Source: JBEIUO01 sp964549785
Lineage (GTDB): Bacteria > Planctomycetota > Phycisphaerae > Phycisphaerales > UBA1924
Assembly (NCBI GenBank): GCA_964549785.1
Contig: CAZJXA010000202.1
Span: 1 to 6,167, forward strand
Length of the DNA stretch: 6,167 nucleotides
Reading direction: 5' to 3'
The notes beneath the pieces are model-generated. The model was not told where the DNA came from and did no database searches. It saw only the letters and a program-made list of their open reading frames with translations. The translations under genes and the position numbers were made by a program. This document shows, piece by piece, positions 1-5,564 of this stretch. Positions within the stretch are counted from its first letter, which is position 1; every line of letters starts with the position of its first letter.

Positions 1-569
1 CCCTCGCGCCGCACAAACCGCCGGGGGCCAACGGGCCCGGAACCGCGATCTTGCGATGCGGCGGCTTGTTCCGCCTGCGTATTGCCGATGAGCACGCTGC
101 CCAAGGATGCGCCGGAAGCGTCGAACAGGGAGACCCGCACCGACTTGGAGCCCGGCTTCTCAACATCGTCCACACCGATCCGCGCGTACAGGTCCGGCTT
201 CGAGGTCTTCTCTTCCAACACTTCCGCGTTCGCGAGCGCTCCGAGAAGTTCGCGGACCGCGTTCCCATCGGCGGGATAATTCGCTTTGCTCGCAATCAAC
301 CACCCCGCACCGTCGGCCGACTTCGCGAGGTCCACGGTGGCCGTGGAAGACCGCACCGTTACCCGGGTGACGTCCTTCGCGCGGTCCTTGAGACCGGAAA
401 GGAGCGGACCCACGCCAGAGCTGCGGTACGCACCGGCGCCATCGGGGGAGTTCGGACCCGTGGGGCTCGGGGTCGAAGGTCTTGCCGGGCCTAACGTCGA
501 TGCGATGTAACCGCCGATCACCGCGATCCCCGCCACCGCCGCCAAAATCGCCAAATGGCTCTTCTTCAT
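1..569 (-). CDS. DUF4340 domain-containing membrane-anchored protein, 3' end cut off by the window
   Basis: Reading leftwards from ATG at 567-569, 189 codons stay open to the window edge, so the C-terminal part is missing. The start MKKSHLAILAAVAGIAVIGG is a lysine-tipped N-terminal membrane segment (about residues 5-24). A Pro/Ser/Thr/Gly-rich linker (28-55) follows, then a region typical of DUF4340: VTVRSS...VDLAKSADGAGW (71-90), PADGNAVRELLGALANAEV (99-117), LYARIGVDD (127-135) and SVLIGNT (158-164). This is the family pattern in which a modified side chain or peptide is read against an 'IG' strand repeat. Family members usually follow GldG-type genes in ABC exporter operons, exactly the position seen here. 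The protein is probably an accessory subunit on the outer face of the inner membrane; its biochemical role is not known. It lies 108 bases after the gldG stop, in a gap with no gene. No strong ribosome binding site is visible (only GAG close to the start and AAAGGGA about 12 bases away), so a slightly different start is possible. Confidence 0.88.
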   Translation of the reverse strand, partial: MKKSHLAILAAVAGIAVIGGYIASTLGPARPSTPSPTGPNSPDGAGAYRSSGVGPLLSGLKDRAKDVTRVTVRSSTATVDLAKSADGAGWLIASKANYPADGNAVRELLGALANAEVLEEKTSKPDLYARIGVDDVEKPGSKSVRVSLFDASGASLGSVLIGNTQAEQAAASQDRGSGPVGPRRFVRRE

Positions 570-677
570 ATCTCGACCCGGTCCCTTTTCTCTCGCGGGG
601 ACGTTCCATTTCGCCCCGTCTCACGTACTTCCCCGCCACGCGGCCGACTCAAAGCCGATCCGATCACCCCGCCCCAC

Positions 678-2714
678 TCACTCGGGAGCCTTGGGGTTGA
701 GGCGGTCAACAGTCCGCCTCCGCCGCGACGCCCGGTACCCCGCCAGCATGAGAGCACCCGCCGCCACCAGCACCGGCATCGCCCCGATGTTCAGCAGCTT
801 CAGACGCGTTCCCAGCGACTCGATGTCGCGATTGAGATTCAACTGGACGCCCCGCAATTCTTTCCGGGTGCTCACCAATTCGGCTTGGAACTTCTCTACT
901 TCCGCCTCCTGCTCGGGCGACAGGACAATCGCGTCGGGCGAATCCCCCCGCGCGGCCTGCAGTTCGCGAATCTTCGACTGGGTGTCCGCCAGTTTGGTTT
1001 GCAGCAGTTGCTGCTGCGTGAGATAGACGGCCTCCGCATCGCGCCGCATCCGTTCGACCAGCGTAAACGGGCGGGCCGCGACGTCGCGGGCTCGGATGCC
1101 GATCAGGTCCGACGAGCCCGAAAGGTTGTCGAGGGCGTTGGCCGCGAAGTCCCCGTTGTCGGCGAACTTCCGATACCCGACGATCTGCCCGAAGAAATTC
1201 TCCGGCCGGCTCCAGAAGGTGTCCGCGAGGCAGTCCACATCGGCCACCACGATCACGTTGATCGGTCCTGTGCTCTCGGAAGAGTGGGACGCGTCCTCAG
1301 TCATCGCGGGCGGTGGCGCTTCCCCCTCGGTGGGCACCACCACGGGCTTGCCCGCCGGGAACGCCGACTTCACCGTCCCGGTGACCCGCGCGGCGAGAGT
1401 CAATTTCTCGTTGCCGCTCACGAACGACGCCATCAGCGTCTTGGGGTCGGGTTGCAGCCCGATCGCCGTCGTGGAGATCAACATCGAGTCGGTGCCCGTG
1501 GTCACGAGCGGGTCGAGTTCCACTCCCGGGGCCGAATTCGTCGCGCCGCCCTTGGCGGCCCCGGCCGTCGACTCCGGCGATGGCGGCCCCGCATCGGCGC
1601 CGGGCACCTCCGCCAAGACCGGTGCCTTCTTCCGCAGCACGCCGCTGGTGGCGAACGTCAGACGTGACAGTTGCCCCGTCACCGCGTCGCCCCGATCGAT
1701 GGTTTTTTCACCCAGTTGCATCCACGCGACGTACGGCACCGCCTCGCGCGTCTGCCCTGGGAGCGTGACCCGTACCGCCGCCTCGCGATCGGCGGCGAGC
1801 CGATCGGGCACCACCTCGATTCCCCAGACATCAAACAGCTTCGTGAGCTCGCTGTTCCGCGGCTCGCCCGCGGCCATCTGATTCCTGGGGTCGGCCGCCT
1901 CGTCGCTCTCGCACAGCGGATCCACGAAAATCAGAGCCCGCCCACCCTTCACAATGAACTGATCGACGGCGTACAGCGACCCTTCCGAAAGCCCCTTGGG
2001 ATGAACGATCCAGAGAACGCCGATGTCGTCGGGAATGGTCGCCGGGTCCGCCCCCAAGGGCCGAACCTCGAACAACCCCTGCATCTCACTCATGATCCGC
2101 CATGGCTCCGTCTGGCTCGGCTGACGGGTGCGGGGGTCCATCGCGAAGCCGCCGACCATCGGGAGCGGCGTTATCAAGCCGATGATGGGCTTGGTGGGGC
2201 TCGCCAACGAATAGATCAGGCGGCTGAGGTCGTATTCGAGAAACGATTCCTTCTGAGGATCGAAGATCGGGATGGTCTCGCGGGTGTCGATGCTGTTGGA
2301 GCCCGCCAGGCCGAAGTAAAGGTTCTCGCCCGCAGCACCGGCCGGGAGCCCGGTCAATCCGGCCGCGAGCGCGGCGTCTTCTTCATCCGAGAACGGCTCA
2401 GGCTCCACCACCTTCAGCCGGATCTTGCCGTTGGAGGCCCGGGCGTATTCCTCCAGCATCTCGCGCACACGCGTGCCGTAAGCGGAAAACGTCGGCGACC
2501 CCTGGGCCAACTTCCGCGAGAAATAAAACGTGAGGTCGATGGGCTCGTCGGGCAGCCGGGCGACCGAGCGTGAGCCCTTGGTCAGCGTAAAAAGCCGTCC
2601 CTCGGTCGCGTCGATGCGGGCGCTGCGCAGCCCGGCCCCGGCGATCATGTTGACCGCCACGAACGTCACCCCGATCAACCCGATTGCGCCCAGCGTCGCC
2701 AGTTTGCTGTTCAT
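678..2714 (-). CDS. gldG: GldG-type ABC exporter auxiliary protein
   Basis: A 678-residue auxiliary subunit of a Gld-type ABC exporter. An N-terminal membrane helix (about 7-29) is followed by the family hallmark RIDATEGRLFTLTKGS (33-48). A mixed alpha/beta extracytoplasmic part comes next (PIDLTFYFSRKL near 58-69; EYDLSRLIYSL 160-170; KPIIGLITPLPMVGG 175-189; ALIFVDPLCES 260-270), matching the GldG/IFT52-like (ABC_transp_aux) domain. Two low-complexity linkers interrupt it (about 371-399 and 453-484). DNLSGSSDLIGIRARDVAAR (529-548) precedes a charged coiled coil (about 560-637) ending LKLLNI, then a second helix (about 642-660) and a basic tail RASRRRR. Both ends are therefore membrane-anchored with the bulk outside the cytoplasm. 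The ATG at 2714 is chosen because AAGGG lies five bases upstream and because the longer frame from 2798 adds only residues encoded by the repeat tract and the end of gldF. The symbol is given by family; substrate and any role in motility are unknown. Confidence 0.92.
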   Translation of the reverse strand: MNSKLATLGAIGLIGVTFVAVNMIAGAGLRSARIDATEGRLFTLTKGSRSVARLPDEPIDLTFYFSRKLAQGSPTFSAYGTRVREMLEEYARASNGKIRLKVVEPEPFSDEEDAALAAGLTGLPAGAAGENLYFGLAGSNSIDTRETIPIFDPQKESFLEYDLSRLIYSLASPTKPIIGLITPLPMVGGFAMDPRTRQPSQTEPWRIMSEMQGLFEVRPLGADPATIPDDIGVLWIVHPKGLSEGSLYAVDQFIVKGGRALIFVDPLCESDEAADPRNQMAAGEPRNSELTKLFDVWGIEVVPDRLAADREAAVRVTLPGQTREAVPYVAWMQLGEKTIDRGDAVTGQLSRLTFATSGVLRKKAPVLAEVPGADAGPPSPESTAGAAKGGATNSAPGVELDPLVTTGTDSMLISTTAIGLQPDPKTLMASFVSGNEKLTLAARVTGTVKSAFPAGKPVVVPTEGEAPPPAMTEDASHSSESTGPINVIVVADVDCLADTFWSRPENFFGQIVGYRKFADNGDFAANALDNLSGSSDLIGIRARDVAARPFTLVERMRRDAEAVYLTQQQLLQTKLADTQSKIRELQAARGDSPDAIVLSPEQEAEVEKFQAELVSTRKELRGVQLNLNRDIESLGTRLKLLNIGAMPVLVAAGALMLAGYRASRRRRTVDRLNPKAPE

Positions 2715-2724
2715 ATCGCCCTTC

Positions 2725-2764
2725 GACTTCCCGTAACTTCTCGTCCCCGCCCGTGACTTCCCGT
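2725..2764 (-). repeat. Four 10-base tandem units between gldF and gldG
   Basis: The 52-base gap between the two genes contains four consecutive 10-base units. On the plus strand they read GACTTCCCGT, AACTTCTCGT, CCCCGCCCGT and GACTTCCCGT; the first and last are identical and all end in CGT. On the transcribed strand the unit is ACGGGAAGTC, so three of the four carry a purine-rich, Shine-Dalgarno-like GAAG core just ahead of the gldG start. This may be a simple local duplication or may influence gldG translation. The repeat is seen directly; any function is inference. Confidence 0.6.
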
Positions 2765-2766
2765 TC

Positions 2767-3498
2767 CTACGCCCTCCGGGCGTCCAGCACGATCGCATTA
2801 ATTGCCAGCGCTGCGGCGATCAACGTTCCGAAGAAGACCAGATCTCGCAGATCGATCACGCCCTTGCCGATCATGTCGAACCGCGTCAGAAAACTGAACG
2901 AGGCGACCGTGTCCACCACCGCCGCGGGCAGCCAACCCCGCACGGCGTCCAGCACCGGGGCGTGCCCGGCGAGCAGGAACAGAAAGCACACGACCACGGT
3001 GACGATGAACGCTATCACCTGCGTGCGCGTCGCCGCCGAAACCGCCGCCCCGATCGCCAAAAACGCCCCCGCCATCAAACCCGAGCCGATGTACCCGCTC
3101 AAGACCGCGCCGTTGTCCGGGTCTCCGAGCACATTCGCGGTGATCCAGATCGGGAACGTCAGCGCCAGCGCGATCAGCGTGAACGCCCACGCCGCCAAAA
3201 ACTTCCCCACCACCGCCCCCAGCTTCGAGATCGGCAGCGTCATCAGCAGTTCGGTCGTCCCGCTGCGATGCTCCTCGGCCCACAGCCGCATCGAGAGGGC
3301 GGGTACCAGAAAGAGATACAGCCACGGGTGGAAGTTAAAGAACGTGCGCAGATCGGCCTGCCCCGCCTCAAAGAACCCGCCCAACTGGAACGTGAAAACC
3401 CCCGTCAACACCAGAAAAATCACGATGAACACATACGCGACGGGCGTGACGAAGTATCCGCCCAGCTCGCGTCGAAAGACCGGCCAGCACCCTCGCAT
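2767..3498 (-). CDS. gldF: GldF-type ABC-2 transporter permease
   Basis: A 243-residue integral inner-membrane subunit that should form the export channel driven by the upstream ATPase. It has the usual length and layout for this permease family: a short cytoplasmic start (FRRELGGYFVTPVAYV, 8-23), a first helix about 17-38, a second about 57-75, then the signature RLWAEEHRSGTTELLMTLPI (71-90) followed by GKFLAAW. Four more hydrophobic segments lie at about 98-124, 134-156, 160-179 and 219-238. The tail is short and basic (LDARRA). The ATG at 3496-3498 shares its first base with the last base of the ATPase stop (TGATG), indicating translational coupling. A strong GGAGGGAG motif lies seven bases upstream. 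A GTG one codon earlier (3501) is also usable and would make the overlap four bases. The gldG start lies 52 bases beyond the stop. Confidence 0.95.
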   Translation of the reverse strand: MRGCWPVFRRELGGYFVTPVAYVFIVIFLVLTGVFTFQLGGFFEAGQADLRTFFNFHPWLYLFLVPALSMRLWAEEHRSGTTELLMTLPISKLGAVVGKFLAAWAFTLIALALTFPIWITANVLGDPDNGAVLSGYIGSGLMAGAFLAIGAAVSAATRTQVIAFIVTVVVCFLFLLAGHAPVLDAVRGWLPAAVVDTVASFSFLTRFDMIGKGVIDLRDLVFFGTLIAAALAINAIVLDARRA

Positions 3499-4556
3499 CA
3501 CTGCACTCCCTCCGTCGCGCGGTCGTGTGTCCGATCCTTCGTCCCTTCGCCCTCTCGTCCGCCCGTGAGAACCCGGAACACATCATCCAGACGCCCCGAT
3601 TCCACCCGCATGTGGTCCACCTGCCACCCTCTGGCCTTCACCAGGTTCGAAATCTCGGCCGCCACGCTCCGCCCGGTGGAGGGGATCACCGTGCACCGAA
3701 CTTGCACCGCTCCGCCAACGCCACCAGCCGAACCCCCACCGCTCCGCACGCTCCCGCCGTCCTCCACATCGCGCACCCCCGGGAGGCGCCGTAATTCATC
3801 AAACACCATCGTCCCCGGCGGCGGCGAGAGCGCCAGGCTCACGGCGTTGTGATACCGGCTCTTCGCCAGCATCTCCAGCGGTGTGGTGTCCGCGACGATC
3901 CGCCCCTGGGCGATCACCACCACCCGGGTGCACACCGCCTCGACCTCTTCCAGAATGTGCGTGCTCAACACAATCGCCTTGTTCGCTTGCGACGCCATCT
4001 CACGAATCAAACCCCGCACCTCGTGCTTCTGGTTGGGATCCAGTCCGTCCGTGGGTTCGTCCAGAATCAATACGTCTGGTTCGTGCATGATGGCCTGCGC
4101 CAGACCCACCCGCCGTTTGAACCCCTTGCTCAGCGTATCGATCGGCTGCCGCATCACGCCGCCCAGGTTGGTGCGCCCCACCGCCCGCTCGATCGCGCGC
4201 TTCCGGGCATCCCCCTTCAGCCGGCGGCAGTCCGCGACAAAGCCCAAAAAAGCCTCCGGCGTCATGTCCGAGTAGAGCGGAGCACCCTCGGGAAGATACC
4301 CCACACGTTCCTTGACCTTCAGCGGGCTTTCGACCACGTCGTGCCCGCACACCACCGCTTGCCCCGACGTCGGCGGCAAAAAGCCTGTCACCATCTTCAT
4401 GGTCGTGCTCTTGCCCGCGCCGTTAGGTCCGAGGAACCCCAATACCTCCCCGGCGCTCACCGAAAAGGTCAGCCCGTCGACCGCCAGAATCCCCCCCGAC
4501 GATTCGCTCCCGAATCGTTTGCACAATTTGCGTAGTTCGATCAGCGGCTGACTCAT
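3498..4556 (-). CDS. gldA: GldA-type ABC transporter ATP-binding protein
   Basis: A 352-residue cytoplasmic ATPase that powers the GldF-type permease. All nucleotide-binding motifs are present: Walker A GPNGAGKST (43-51), the family's YLPE in the Q-loop region (87-90), ABC signature LSKGFKRR (142-149), Walker B VLILDEPTDGLD (162-173) with D-loop, and switch histidine in STHILEEVE (198-206). The C-terminal extension (about 215-332) ends in DDVFRVLTGG, as in DrrA/GldA-type exporters. Within it lies an unusual Gly/Ser-rich stretch, GGSVRSGGGSAGGVGGAV (267-284), probably a flexible surface loop. A polar tail (GREGEGTKDRTHDRATEGVQ) follows the conserved end. The ATG at 4556 is preferred over an in-frame GTG at 4595 because family proteins begin at the equivalent of SQPLIELRKL and because the extra 13 residues look non-coding. 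The ribosome binding site is weak (GCGAGA). First gene of the leftward operon. Confidence 0.95.
   Translation of the reverse strand: MSQPLIELRKLCKRFGSESSGGILAVDGLTFSVSAGEVLGFLGPNGAGKSTTMKMVTGFLPPTSGQAVVCGHDVVESPLKVKERVGYLPEGAPLYSDMTPEAFLGFVADCRRLKGDARKRAIERAVGRTNLGGVMRQPIDTLSKGFKRRVGLAQAIMHEPDVLILDEPTDGLDPNQKHEVRGLIREMASQANKAIVLSTHILEEVEAVCTRVVVIAQGRIVADTTPLEMLAKSRYHNAVSLALSPPPGTMVFDELRRLPGVRDVEDGGSVRSGGGSAGGVGGAVQVRCTVIPSTGRSVAAEISNLVKARGWQVDHMRVESGRLDDVFRVLTGGREGEGTKDRTHDRATEGVQ
3506..3513 (-). promoter_or_regulatory. Ribosome binding site of gldF inside the gldA 3' end
   Basis: On the minus strand GGAGGGAG lies seven bases before the gldF ATG and four before the alternative GTG. It is the strongest Shine-Dalgarno match in the operon and sits within the last codons of the ATPase gene, as expected for coupled translation of the ATPase and permease. 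Confidence 0.7.
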
Positions 4557-4621
4557 CGTGAAATCTCGCTTGCGACCCTTCGACGCCCGGTCCACCGGAC
4601 ATACACCCTACGCCGACTCAT

Positions 4622-4650
4622 TTCATAGCCGTGACAACCCTACTCCTCAA
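4622..4650 (-). promoter_or_regulatory. Candidate promoter of the gld-type exporter operon
   Basis: On the minus strand TTGAGG (4650-4645) and TATGAA (4627-4622) are separated by 17 bases, each matching four of six positions of the housekeeping sigma consensus. Transcription would begin around 4615, giving a leader of about 60 bases before the gldA-type ATG. It is placed correctly ahead of the first gene of the run, but the match is modest and planctomycete-like promoters are poorly characterised. Confidence 0.3.
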
Positions 4651-4657
4651 ATCGTCG

Positions 4658-4690
4658 CCCCGCACCGCCCAGCCCGCCTAACCCGCCCAA
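4658..4690 (-). other. G-rich tract with G-quadruplex pattern, built from 9-base repeats
   Basis: The plus strand is C-rich and contains three adjacent 9-base units: ACCGCCCAG (4664-4672), CCCGCCTAA (4673-4681) and CCCGCCCAA (4682-4690). On the minus strand there are five runs of at least three Gs (4688-4686, 4684-4682, 4675-4673, 4670-4668, 4661-4658) with intervening loops of 1, 6, 2 and 6 bases. This fits the standard four-run G-quadruplex pattern with one spare run. It lies exactly between the two candidate divergent promoters. The pattern is seen; folding and any regulatory effect are inference. Confidence 0.5.
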
Positions 4691-4692
4691 GC

Positions 4693-4721
4693 CGAACACC
4701 GCACTTGATTAACACTCTAAT
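4693..4721 (+). promoter_or_regulatory. Candidate promoter of the STAS gene
   Basis: TCTAAT (4716-4721) matches five of six positions of a -10 box and lies in the most AT-rich stretch of the intergenic region. Seventeen bases upstream is CGAACA (4693-4698), only three of six for a -35 box. The start would fall near 4728, about 85 bases before the STAS ATG. The -10 is the persuasive part; the -35 is weak, so an activator or another sigma factor is possible. Confidence 0.28.
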
Positions 4722-4738
4722 CCGCTGGTGAAGCGGAT
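4720..4738 (+). promoter_or_regulatory. Inverted repeat overlapping the candidate STAS -10 and start site
   Basis: ATCCGCT (4720-4726) and AGCGGAT (4732-4738) form a perfect 7-base inverted repeat around GGTGA. It overlaps the end of the putative -10 box and the predicted transcription start, a usual place for a repressor operator. In RNA it could also be a 5' hairpin. The symmetry is seen; the role is inferred. Confidence 0.35.
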
Positions 4739-4769
4739 GCGCACTTTCGACGCTTCCCGCTGGTGCCCG

Positions 4770-4786
4770 GCCGCGATTTCCGCGGC
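4770..4786 (+). promoter_or_regulatory. GC hairpin just upstream of the STAS ribosome binding site
   Basis: GCCGCG (4770-4775) and CGCGGC (4781-4786) form a perfect 6-base stem around ATTTC, ending 16 bases before the GGAG motif. It would be a stable short hairpin in the STAS leader RNA. No U-run follows, so it is not a terminator. Such short GC palindromes also arise by chance in DNA of this composition. Confidence 0.25.
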
Positions 4787-4802
4787 GGCTCAATCCCCGT
4801 GT

Positions 4803-4806
4803 GGAG
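4803..4806 (+). promoter_or_regulatory. Ribosome binding site fixing the STAS start
   Basis: GGAG lies six bases before the ATG at 4813. It overlaps the in-frame GTG at 4801, which makes that GTG an unlikely start and decides for the ATG. Confidence 0.6.
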
Positions 4807-4812
4807 CCTCTC

Positions 4813-5271
4813 ATGCTTTTTCTGAACGAAACTCAATTCATTCCTCAGGCGATGTTTACGGTGCGCTCCATCGGCGACCGCTTCGTCATCAAACTTTTGT
4901 GCCCCTCCGTCCACGAACGTCAGGCGATCATCCTCTCCGAGCAACTCGCCGCGGTCGTGTTGAGATCGAAGGGTCGATTGGTGCTGGAACTCTCCGAAAT
5001 GAAGTCCTGCACCTGCGCCTGGATCAACGCGTTGCTCGGTCTTTCCAAACGCTGCCGCGATGAGGGAGGCCAACTCCTGCTTGTTTCGGTTCCCGAAGCC
5101 TTCCGGGCGGTGCTTGCGTCCACGGGACTTACCAAACACCTCGCGATCATAAGTCATCCGCTGGAAACGCGGGAAATCCTTGGCCTACCGAACGTGGAAC
5201 GGTGGAAACTGGCCCTCGCGCGGCTGCTCGATCTCCCCGGCGTCGACACGCCGTACGCCAAAGCCGCTTGA
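4813..5271 (+). CDS. STAS-domain protein lacking the canonical phosphoserine loop
   Basis: A 152-residue soluble protein with no signal peptide or membrane helix. About residues 14-115 read as a STAS domain, the fold of SpoIIAA-type anti-sigma factor antagonists: FTVRSIGDRFVIKLL (15-29), a helix SEQLAAVVLRSKG (42-54), the strand RLVLELSEM (55-63), then INALLGLSKRCRDEGGQLLLV (71-91) and EAFRAVLASTGLTKHLAI (95-112), where 'L..tGL' is a strong family trait. In ordinary antagonists the loop after 'LxLs.v' is D-S-S-G. Here it reads C66-T67-C68-A69-W70, so neither the aspartate nor the serine phosphorylated by partner kinases is present. A 35-residue tail with a conserved-looking LxLxRLLDLPG follows. 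It probably acts by protein-protein binding, perhaps in a partner-switching or localisation role, but the partner is unknown and no kinase gene is in view. Divergent from the exporter operon. Confidence 0.8.
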   Translation: MLFLNETQFIPQAMFTVRSIGDRFVIKLLCPSVHERQAIILSEQLAAVVLRSKGRLVLELSEMKSCTCAWINALLGLSKRCRDEGGQLLLVSVPEAFRAVLASTGLTKHLAIISHPLETREILGLPNVERWKLALARLLDLPGVDTPYAKAA

Positions 5272-5564
5272 TCGATGGAAGGACGAATATCCGCCGCGAT
5301 CGCCGTTTCGTCGGAGTGTTCACGTTCGATGAAACTCGGTCCTCACCGCAGAACCGATCGGAACACCAGTCGTCGGCGGCCGTATCACTAAAGGCGGGGG
5401 TTCGCGCCGCCGAGTTAATCGCGCCACCCTCATTCGGGGGTTTGGCTTCGCTTCATTGGCTCCTCGCAGCAGACGCTCGGGTTTTGGTTCGATAACGAAG
5501 ATCGGCGCGGTCGGACGGCTTTTCGCGAACGATGGGGCTCGCTGTCAACATCAACGGACGAAAA
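5272..5564 (+). other. Gene-free gap with an 8-base inverted repeat
   Basis: No convincing gene, tRNA or clear promoter is visible between the STAS stop and the exported protein. TCGGCGGC (5373-5380) and GCCGCCGA (5406-5413) are perfect inverted copies around 25 bases. They could form a long-loop hairpin after the STAS gene but no T-run follows, so a classic terminator cannot be claimed. Small palindromes CCGATCGG (5354-5361), TTCG/CGAA (5488-5499) and TTCGCGAA (5522-5529) are also present and may be chance in such sequence. The separation suggests that the downstream gene has its own promoter. Confidence 0.4.

Noticed and set aside
160..639. Minus-strand frame of 159 codons in another frame over the DUF4340 gene
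   Set aside because: The DUF4340 frame stays open to the edge with family motifs and a membrane anchor; this frame is low-complexity Arg/Gly-rich.
555..1667. Long plus-strand frame of 370 codons opposite gldG
   Set aside because: It is rich in Arg, His, Gly and Pro, resembles no family, and lies wholly antisense to a well-supported GldG-type gene; such frames are expected in high-GC DNA.
1096..2573. Further plus-strand frames (1096-1881 and 1671-2573) opposite gldG
   Set aside because: Their composition is that of antisense shadows and they have no recognisable domain or ribosome binding site.
2684..3852. Plus-strand frames opposite the permease and ATPase genes
   Set aside because: They are antisense to clear membrane-protein and ABC ATPase sequences and have Ser/Thr/Pro/Arg-biased translations with no motifs.
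4728..5063. Possible leader peptide or overlapping frame from GTG 4728
   Set aside because: It runs out of frame through the STAS gene, starts inside the inverted repeat and has no ribosome binding site.
5275..5391. Possible 38-codon gene starting four bases after the STAS stop
   Set aside because: No ribosome binding site and an Arg/Ser-rich translation with no helix or motif; spacing alone is not enough.
5488..5499. GATAAC at 5491-5496 as a -10 box for the exported protein gene
   Set aside because: Only four of six matches and no acceptable -35 box at 16-18 bases upstream.
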